This document shows, piece by piece, positions 34,628-40,193 of a stretch of DNA of 40,193 nucleotides. Within the stretch, counting starts at the first letter, position 1. Each line of letters starts with the position of its first letter. A program made the translations under genes and the position numbers. The notes beneath the pieces were generated by a model. It ran no database searches. It was given only the letters and a program-made list of their open reading frames with translations, and had not been told where the DNA came from. This stretch comes from Polyangiaceae bacterium (GTDB lineage: Bacteria > Myxococcota_A > Polyangia > Polyangiales > Polyangiaceae): NCBI GenBank assembly GCA_025937785.1, contig JAICQQ010000055.1, positions 1-40,193 of the forward strand, read 5' to 3'.

Positions 34628-35412
34628 CGGAGCTCACCCAGTCGCTCTAGAACGACCTCGAGCGCGTCGGGCACTTGACTGGCGAAGGGCAGCGCCAGCA
34701 GCGCCACGCCCAGCAACACCAGCACGCCGCCATAACCGGAGAGCCCCGCGCCGGGTTCTGCCACCCGCTCGTCCAGCGCCCGGGGTGCGAGGCTGGATTC
34801 GGCGACGAGCAAGCCAGGCGCCCGCTGCAACAGGTAGGCTACCGAGGCCGCCGCGATCAGCCCCTCGACCGCGCCCGCAGCCGTCTGAATCCCGACGAGC
34901 CAGCCATAGGTCATCGCGGGGGGTGCCGCGGCACCCGCCACGAGCACTGTGGCAAGACTGGTGGCGCCGAACAGATTGCCGAGCAGCGTACCCAGCCCCG
35001 CCGCCACCACGGGCCCGCGTGCGCTGCGTTGAAGCAAGCGACGCATGAGGTGGGTCAGGAGAGCCGGAATCGCTGCCAAGTTCAGCGCGTTGACGAAAAG
35101 CACGGTGACCCCACCGTCGGCGAACAGCAACGCCTGTACCAAGAGCACACCGAACATGCCAGCGATGGCCCGCGCAGGACCCACAGTGACCGTCATCAGG
35201 CCGGTCCCCACGACGTGCGCGCTGGCGCCGGGGACGACCGGGACGTTGACGGCTTGGGCAGCCAGCACGAATGCGGCGAGTGCGCCGGTCCAGGCCGCCC
35301 CGCGAGTGCAGCGTTTCACGCGGGTGATGGCGGTGACCACCGCCGCGGCGCCAAGACAACTGACGCCCAAGAGCAGCATGGGGTCGTCGATGATGCCGTC
35401 TGCAAGGTGCAC
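34624..35412 (-). CDS. cbiM: Cobalt/nickel substrate-binding protein CbiM with C-terminal N-like segment
   Basis: The product is 262 residues and begins MHLADGI, in which the N-terminal amine and His2 bind the metal in CbiM/NikM proteins. SAHVVGTGL supplies another metal-ligand histidine. Six or seven hydrophobic helices follow. After a polar loop (about 205-228) a last hydrophobic helix (YGGVLVLLGVALLALPFAS) resembles the CbiN/NikN partner, so this is probably a natural M-N fusion. Nickel versus cobalt cannot be decided by eye. The start is GTG, with no Shine-Dalgarno but with a TACGCT box 6 nt upstream. Confidence 0.9.
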   Translation of the reverse strand: MHLADGIIDDPMLLLGVSCLGAAAVVTAITRVKRCTRGAAWTGALAAFVLAAQAVNVPVVPGASAHVVGTGLMTVTVGPARAIAGMFGVLLVQALLFADGGVTVLFVNALNLAAIPALLTHLMRRLLQRSARGPVVAAGLGTLLGNLFGATSLATVLVAGAAAPPAMTYGWLVGIQTAAGAVEGLIAAASVAYLLQRAPGLLVAESSLAPRALDERVAEPGAGLSGYGGVLVLLGVALLALPFASQVPDALEVVLERLGELR

Positions 35413-35418
35413 CGTGAG

Positions 35419-35446
35419 AGCGTAACTGCTCAGGGGAAAAGATCAA
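35419..35446 (-). promoter_or_regulatory. Candidate promoter of the Ni/Co operon, leaderless spacing
   Basis: On the minus strand TTGATC (35446-35441), 16 nt and TACGCT (35424-35419) precede the GTG start by 6 nt. No NikR-type GTATGA/TCATAC palindrome and no cobalamin riboswitch are visible; with such spacing there is no room for a leader. Confidence 0.4.
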
Positions 35447-35629
35447 AAAGAAGATTCGCGTGCCCGGGATTGCGTCGCCGTCGATCCGAGTCGCCAGCGG
35501 CGCCGGTGTGGGCCGGAGCGCGACGCTGGTCCCGGAGCCCGAACTAGCGCACCTGCCGCGCACGAGGCGCCAACTGGAATCAGCTCGAAGTCGCGGGTAG
35601 CTTCTGGTACTGCTCAAGCACACGGAAAC

Positions 35630-37573
35630 ATGGAGCCCGTCCTCGATCATGAGTCATCCTTGAGCGGCGTGCTGATCCCCTCGGATGTTCAGGCGGGTGT
35701 TCAGTACCGGCTAATCCGCTACTTGGGTGAGGGCGCCATGGGGGTCGCGTACCTGGCCCAGCGCGAGACAGCGAGCGGGGCGTCACCGGTGGTGATCAAA
35801 GCGGTTCGTCCACACCAAATGGTCGACGACATCGCCCCCGAGCTCTTGGCTCGCAAGGAAGCGGTCGCGCTCGGTCGCCTCAACGACAGGGTGCCCCCGA
35901 GCCCCTTCGTAGTGCGCTTCATCGACACCGGGAACGCTCGAGTCTTCGGGACCACCAGCACGCCCTGGCTGGCGCTGGAGTACGTGCACGGGGGCGTGGA
36001 AGGCACCACGCTCGACGATCGAGTGACCTACTCGGTGCACAAGACAGGGTACGCCTTCGACCCCGTGCGCGTGGCGCATACGGTGAGCTGTCTCGCTCAA
36101 GGTCTGACCGCGATTCACAACGTGGACGTCATTCATCGAGACCTTACTCCTGGGAACGTCTTGTGCTGCGGGTTCGGAGCGGACGAAATCTTCAAGATTT
36201 CGGATTTCGGAACTGCTCGCCCCGTCGGTCTGGACCGAACCTTCGGTGACGTGGGTGTGGGCACGGTCGGTTACGCCGCTCCCGAGCAAGCGCGGCCGGG
36301 TTCCTTCCCGATCCGCCCGTACACCGACGTGTTCGCGCTCGCCTGCGTCTCTTACTACGTGATGACCGGCTACCACTACTTCGAGGGCGCCAACCCGTAT
36401 TTGGTCTACGAGGCGCTCCTGTCGAAGGCGCGCCGGTCCATCACGGAGAGTGACGTCTTGAGTCCGGAGATTCGCGAGCGTGAGGTTCAGTGCAAGAAGA
36501 TCGATGCGCTGTTGGCTCGCGCGACCGACCAAGACCCCACGAAGCGGCCCCCGACCGCGCAACGTTTTGCCGATGAGCTCCTGGAGTGTCTTGCAGAGGC
36601 TGAGTCAGCGCCGCGCTCGAGCCAGCGCCTGATGACGGCGATGCTCGAGATTCGTCAGCTCTCGGACCCGATGAGTTGGAGCTGGACGATTCGCCAGTTG
36701 CCGCAGCCCGATTTCGTGGTGAAGAGCGCAGCGTGGGACACGGACGGCCACTGCTTCGCCATCACCCGCCAGGGCCCGCGCTTCTGGAACGGTGAGATCT
36801 GGCGCGATGCCTCTGCCTTGCGCTTGCCGATCGGGTCCACCTGTGTGCGACGTTACCGCGCGGGGTGGTGGCTCGTGGGTGGGTCCGCGCCGCAGCTCAC
36901 CTTGTGCCAGGCCGAAGGGCCCGGTGAAGAGATCCCGATCCCGGAGGGCCTCGAGGTGCTGAGCGCCGACGGCGTCATCGACGGTACCCTGGTCATCGCC
37001 GCGCGCAGGCAGAGCGGGCCGCCGCTGTTGTTCTGCCGGGACGGGGGGACTTGGTTCGAGCCGCTACCCCTCGATGGCGTGGCACATCTTGCCCCGCTGG
37101 TGCGTGTCGACGACGACCGATGGCTCGTCGGTGGCCGCCTCGAAGTGGGCGGAGGGTTCGTGGCGGAATACCTCCCGAAAGAGAGCAACGCGCGGGTCGT
37201 CCCTACGCCGGAAAATCGCGCCTTCGTGGCCGGCTCCACGGCGCCGGAACGTGGCGTCGCCCTCATGGTCGGCAGCCACGGCATCGTGTGGCGCGTCGAC
37301 CGCCGCGTCGGCTCGACCTCGGTCGTCCCGAAACAACCAGACCTCACGGCCGCCGCCGTAGACATTCTCGATCGTGAATGGACTGCCAGCGCAGGCATCT
37401 TGTGGTCGCGCATGCCCTCGGTCGATCCGGAGTGGCGTCCGGTATGGCGCGACTCGCGCTGGCAAGCGCCGTTCGTGAGCCTGATGGCCGACGCCGGCGT
37501 GATCGTGGCGATGACGGCAGACGGCGGCATCGTGGAAGGCCGCGACATCACCAAGAGCCAAGCGTCGCGCTGA
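35630..37573 (+). CDS. Ser/Thr protein kinase with C-terminal beta-rich sensor-like region
   Basis: The product is 647 residues. The kinase domain (about 25-315) has YLGEGAMGVAYLA, the ATP-anchoring Lys57 (VVIKAV), catalytic HRD at 169-171 in VIHRDLTPGNVL, DFG at 192-194, and GTVGYAAPEQ. All catalytic residues are intact. There is no transmembrane helix. Residues about 345-640 are rich in short beta strands with Trp and Gly-Asp turns (WSWTIRQLP, RFWNGEIWRD, GWWLVGGSAPQL, DDRWLVGGRLEVGGG, SHGIVWRVDRR), suggesting a beta-propeller. It stands alone on its strand, divergent from cbiM and convergent with the sugar transferase. Confidence 0.9.
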   Translation: MEPVLDHESSLSGVLIPSDVQAGVQYRLIRYLGEGAMGVAYLAQRETASGASPVVIKAVRPHQMVDDIAPELLARKEAVALGRLNDRVPPSPFVVRFIDTGNARVFGTTSTPWLALEYVHGGVEGTTLDDRVTYSVHKTGYAFDPVRVAHTVSCLAQGLTAIHNVDVIHRDLTPGNVLCCGFGADEIFKISDFGTARPVGLDRTFGDVGVGTVGYAAPEQARPGSFPIRPYTDVFALACVSYYVMTGYHYFEGANPYLVYEALLSKARRSITESDVLSPEIREREVQCKKIDALLARATDQDPTKRPPTAQRFADELLECLAEAESAPRSSQRLMTAMLEIRQLSDPMSWSWTIRQLPQPDFVVKSAAWDTDGHCFAITRQGPRFWNGEIWRDASALRLPIGSTCVRRYRAGWWLVGGSAPQLTLCQAEGPGEEIPIPEGLEVLSADGVIDGTLVIAARRQSGPPLLFCRDGGTWFEPLPLDGVAHLAPLVRVDDDRWLVGGRLEVGGGFVAEYLPKESNARVVPTPENRAFVAGSTAPERGVALMVGSHGIVWRVDRRVGSTSVVPKQPDLTAAAVDILDREWTASAGILWSRMPSVDPEWRPVWRDSRWQAPFVSLMADAGVIVAMTADGGIVEGRDITKSQASR

Positions 37574-37603
37574 CTGCCTCGGCCGCTTCAGGGCGTCGGA
37601 TGC

Positions 37604-39445
37604 TTAAGACCCCGTGCCGCCGAGCACCACGGGCACGGTCTTGGCGAGCACGTAGATGTCGAGCCAGGGAGACCAATTGCGCACGTACTCCACGTCCATC
37701 TGCACGCGGCGCTTGAAGGTGCTCGAGTTGCGTTCGGTGACTTGCCAGTAGCCGGTGATGCCGGGCTTGGCGCGCAGCACCATGCACTCTTGCTGGCTCA
37801 TCTCGGGGATTTCCCGGGGAAGATAAGGACGAGGTCCCACCAGGCTCATCTCTCCCATGAGCACGTTCCAGATCTGCGGCAGCTCGTCCAAGCTGTACTT
37901 CCGAAGCACGCGTCCGGCGCGGGTCACCCGCGGATCGTCGGTGAGCTTGTGGTACTTCTCGTACTCTGCGGCCATCTCGGGGTTCTGCGCCAGCACCTCT
38001 TTGAGCCGGGCTTCACCGTCGCCGTACATGGTCCGAAACTTCAGGGCTTCGAAGCGGATACCGTCTTGGCCCAAGCGTTTCTGGCGGTAGAAGGCCCCGC
38101 CCGGGGAATCCAACTTCACGAGCAATCCCAGCAGCACCAGGACCGGGAGCAGCATTATCCCGCCCGCGAGCGTGAGTGAGATATCCATGATGCGCTTGAC
38201 AACGCGTGGGCCGCGCAAGAGCAGCTGCCGCCGCACTTCGATTCCTAAGACCCCGGCGAGGTCTTTGCTGGGCGCACCGAACTGAGAAAGATCGAACAAA
38301 TCGGGAATGACCAGCACGGTCGAGTAGGAGTCGAGGTGCGCTTCGATGATGTTCAAGACTCGCGTGGAAGAGAGCGCAGGATCCGCGATCACCGCGATCT
38401 CCATCTTCAGGCGCTGAGACAGGATCGGGGCTAGCTCGAAGCCACCCAGGATCGGCACACCTTCGACCTCCGTGAAATGTTCCCAGGCGGTGCGGCGGGA
38501 TTCGGTGCCGACCTCGCGAGCCACCGAGGGTGGAGCATCGTCGTCTACGCCTCCGAGCTGGATGTCGTCCGGCCCCCACGACACCCGCAAGGTGCCTTGT
38601 TTCGCTGGGTCGTTGTCGAGAATGGCGAGCGGTTTGAGACCCAGTTCGGGGCGGCGCTTGAGATTGATCACCACTTCGCGCCCGACCTTGCCCGCGCCCA
38701 TCACCACTACGGGGAAACCCCACCAATCCCGGCGCCCGCAAGTGGCGCGGGTCAATCCGCGGAACATCGGTACGCAGATGACGCTCGCGCCCCAGCCGAC
38801 CAGCCATGCGCTCCAGGTGATGGCTTGAAACGAGCCCACCATGAAGCCCGAGAGCACCCACGAGCCCCCGTAGATCAGCGTCGTGGTGAGGGTGGCGCGT
38901 CGCAGCTCTTCGTGCGGGGCGGGGGGTGGAACGCCGTACAGATGCGTGGCTGCGAACGCCAGCATGCACATCGGCATCAGCAGCGCGATCATGCCGTAAA
39001 TGCGCAGCGGCGTGGCGGTTACCTCGATCTCCATCAAGCCTACTAGGCCGGCTCCGAGGCAGAGGGCGAGCACATCAGATATGATGAGCAGAGCCATCAC
39101 GGCTCTGGGACGACAGACCTTGGCCAGGCCCATCATCGAGGGTGATTCGCGCGCGCGATGCGCGGGGCTGACCTCTTCGTTAGAGGCTGGGTGCCCCGAG
39201 TTCGACTGCTCGACGAGCGCATCGGCGATATCGCGTGTGCTGCACGCGCCCATCTCGCGCAAAATCGCACCGATATGGCCGCCAAATTCTGCTTGGCGCG
39301 CGAGCGCTTCGCGCAACTGCTCGCCCGTGATCGCTTGCCGCTTGATCAGCAGCTGGCCGAGCTCACTACCGCGGCGCTTTCGCCGGCGGTAGAACGCAGG
39401 ATCCTCCTTCGACGAGGAGCTCACGGTTGGTTTCGGTAGGCTCAC
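37604..39445 (-). CDS. WbaP-type sugar-1-phosphate transferase with N-terminal MshEN-like domain
   Basis: The product is 613 residues. Residues 29-80 hold two copies of the MshEN/GspE-N pattern: LGQLLIKRQAITGEQL ending at Gln51, a 5-residue spacer, and HIGAILREMGACSTRDI ending at Gln80. Hydrophobic helices (about 115-215) follow, then a nucleotide-fold segment starting VVVMGAGKVGREV. The C-terminal bacterial sugar transferase domain has KRIMDISLTLAGG, FYRQKRLGQDG, LKFRTM, DELPQIWNVLMGEMSLVGPRP and GITGYWQV. It would move a sugar phosphate from a UDP-sugar to undecaprenyl phosphate, starting exopolysaccharide or O-antigen repeat synthesis at the inner membrane. The N-domain suggests c-di-GMP control. 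The start is GTG, 36 nt after the small gene upstream. Confidence 0.92.
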   Translation of the reverse strand: MSLPKPTVSSSSKEDPAFYRRRKRRGSELGQLLIKRQAITGEQLREALARQAEFGGHIGAILREMGACSTRDIADALVEQSNSGHPASNEEVSPAHRARESPSMMGLAKVCRPRAVMALLIISDVLALCLGAGLVGLMEIEVTATPLRIYGMIALLMPMCMLAFAATHLYGVPPPAPHEELRRATLTTTLIYGGSWVLSGFMVGSFQAITWSAWLVGWGASVICVPMFRGLTRATCGRRDWWGFPVVVMGAGKVGREVVINLKRRPELGLKPLAILDNDPAKQGTLRVSWGPDDIQLGGVDDDAPPSVAREVGTESRRTAWEHFTEVEGVPILGGFELAPILSQRLKMEIAVIADPALSSTRVLNIIEAHLDSYSTVLVIPDLFDLSQFGAPSKDLAGVLGIEVRRQLLLRGPRVVKRIMDISLTLAGGIMLLPVLVLLGLLVKLDSPGGAFYRQKRLGQDGIRFEALKFRTMYGDGEARLKEVLAQNPEMAAEYEKYHKLTDDPRVTRAGRVLRKYSLDELPQIWNVLMGEMSLVGPRPYLPREIPEMSQQECMVLRAKPGITGYWQVTERNSSTFKRRVQMDVEYVRNWSPWLDIYVLAKTVPVVLGGTGS

Positions 39446-39481
39446 TTGCCCGTTCGCAACGCCCTACCCGGGCCTAACCTA

Positions 39482-39724
39482 TCAGGGAAGGGTGATTCGC
39501 CCCATCCAGCTGGTTTTCGCAGCCTGGACCGCCGCTCGACCAATTTCACGGAGCAGGCTCTCTTGAATGGAATGCGCCTCGACGACTTCCAGTGGCGGTC
39601 CCGCTTGAAAGCGGCCAACACGCTCGTCGTCCAGGATACGAGTGACATCGTACACTCCCGGCGCAACCCGCGTAATGCGATACGTCGTTCCTGCAACCAG
39701 TACCATTCCCTTGACAGTGCTCAT
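39482..39724 (-). CDS. Small conserved-looking protein (80 residues)
   Basis: The product starts MSTVKGMVLVAGTTYRI and ends AAKTSWMGRITLP. It is beta-rich in the first half (TYRITRVAPGVYDVTRILDD, VGRFQAGPPLEVV) and helical in the second (IQESLLREIGRAAVQAAKTSW). I recall similar unnamed small proteins in Polyangiales but cannot name a family. There are no cysteines, signal or membrane segment. The Shine-Dalgarno is weak. It lies 36 nt upstream of the sugar transferase on the same strand, so cotranscription is likely. Confidence 0.6.
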   Translation of the reverse strand: MSTVKGMVLVAGTTYRITRVAPGVYDVTRILDDERVGRFQAGPPLEVVEAHSIQESLLREIGRAAVQAAKTSWMGRITLP

Positions 39725-40193
39725 GTTCTTGGCCAGTCGAAAAAATGAACTCCAGACTACGGGATACATACCCCGTTTCCGTGCTGCTGTGAAGGGGTCT
39801 CGGGGGCTCCAGCCTCTTGTTTCGCTCTCACGGTCAAAACCAGTTGGGGGGCGCACTCGCTTTCTCAGGGAGCGTCGAACGGTGGGCTTCGTTTTCTAGG
39901 CCTTTTCGAACATCGTCGTTGCCGTTTCGTGCAGCCTGGCCTTCCGATTTTCAGTGAGCGTGTCGTTGTCGCGCCAAGTCCAATTTCTTAGACACCATCT
40001 CGGGCTCGAGAGCGGCCAGGCCTAGCCGGTGCCCCTGCAAGTGCGCCGACTTAGGGCCTGTCCCTGAATTGGACGATGGCCCCGTGAACGTGAACGTAAA
40101 CGTGCCCGTGCCCGAAGAAGCGCAACCGATGCCGAGGTGGGGCCGATGGCTGGAGCATGACGCTCGATCATGAGGGATTGGAAGTGTATCAAG
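39725..40193. other. Gene-free right edge
   Basis: No coding sequence is supported in these 469 nt. Short frames (for example plus-strand 39642-39899) have no start signal or family likeness. The region must contain the promoter of the small gene at 39724; TATGTA on the minus strand near 39770 is the only -10-like box. The right copy of the GTTCAC-hexamer repeat lies at 40056-40115. Confidence 0.5.
40056..40115 (-). repeat. Dispersed repeat, right copy (inverted relative to 98-160)
   Basis: Read on the minus strand this segment has the TCGGGCACGGGCACG head, a TTTACGTTCACGTTCACG hexamer block, GGGCC and the CCAATTCAGGGACAGGC tail. It matches the left copy except for one fewer clean hexamer and a few changes in the linker. 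The sequence just outside the head (CTTCT) also matches the left copy apart from one extra base. Confidence 0.8.

Noticed and set aside
34675..35547. 290-residue plus-strand frame opposite cbiM
   Set aside because: The minus strand encodes a clear CbiM with tight operon overlaps; the plus frame is hydrophilic shadow sequence.
35413..35629. Cobalamin or Ni/Co riboswitch before cbiM
   Set aside because: No B12-box-like sequence or family-typical pairing was found, and the candidate promoter is within 34 nt of the start codon.

Overview
The window looks like a piece of a myxobacterial chromosome, most likely Polyangiales/Sorangiineae. The evidence is the high GC content with strong third-position bias, a protein ending in a MYXO-CTERM sorting signal, a DUF6600 protein, large hybrid Ser/Thr kinase and sigma-54 activator proteins, many lipoproteins, and Cys-rich or Pro-rich surface proteins. 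There are 30 supportable protein genes. No rRNA, tRNA, CRISPR array, transposase or phage gene was seen.

Region 1 (about 0.3-9.6 kb) is a molybdenum-cofactor locus: moaA, a fusion of a nitrate-reductase-associated domain with MoaC, moaE, mobA and moeA. They lie in three small transcription units, interrupted by a DUF4403-like lipoprotein, a MYXO-CTERM surface protein and a Uma2-type nuclease-fold protein. No moaD, moaB or mog is present.

Region 2 (9.7-18.8 kb) holds a DUF6600 envelope protein, an unknown lipoprotein, and a sulfotransferase preceded by an AT-richer gene-free stretch. Polyphosphate kinase (ppk1) and PrkA serine kinase follow, divergently arranged, then an outer-membrane-like protein and a 60-residue helical protein.

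Region 3 (18.8-26.7 kb) has two minus-strand envelope genes, then a probable outer-membrane barrel whose stop codon directly abuts a 1482-residue protein. That protein joins a Ser/Thr kinase, a P-loop/TPR region, GAF, a sigma-54 AAA+ domain and a Fis-type HTH. Downstream lies a 31-bp-period tandem repeat array with no convincing gene.

Region 4 (26.7-35.4 kb, all minus strand) has DAHP synthase (aroG type), an FHA-GAF-sigma-54 activator, a HEAT-repeat lipoprotein, and a nickel/cobalt ECF transporter operon (cbiMN-type, cbiQ, cbiO) with an aldo/keto reductase at its end.

Region 5 (35.6-40.2 kb) has another Ser/Thr kinase, a WbaP-type sugar-phosphate transferase carrying an N-terminal MshEN-like (possible c-di-GMP binding) domain, and a small conserved protein. 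The two window ends carry an inverted pair of a roughly 60-bp dispersed repeat with GTTCAC hexamers.

The most interesting observations are the MoaC fusion, the MshEN-sugar transferase fusion, the abutting barrel/kinase-activator pair, the 31-bp tandem array, the edge repeats, and several genes whose promoter-like -10 box sits 6-8 nt before the start codon, suggesting leaderless transcripts.
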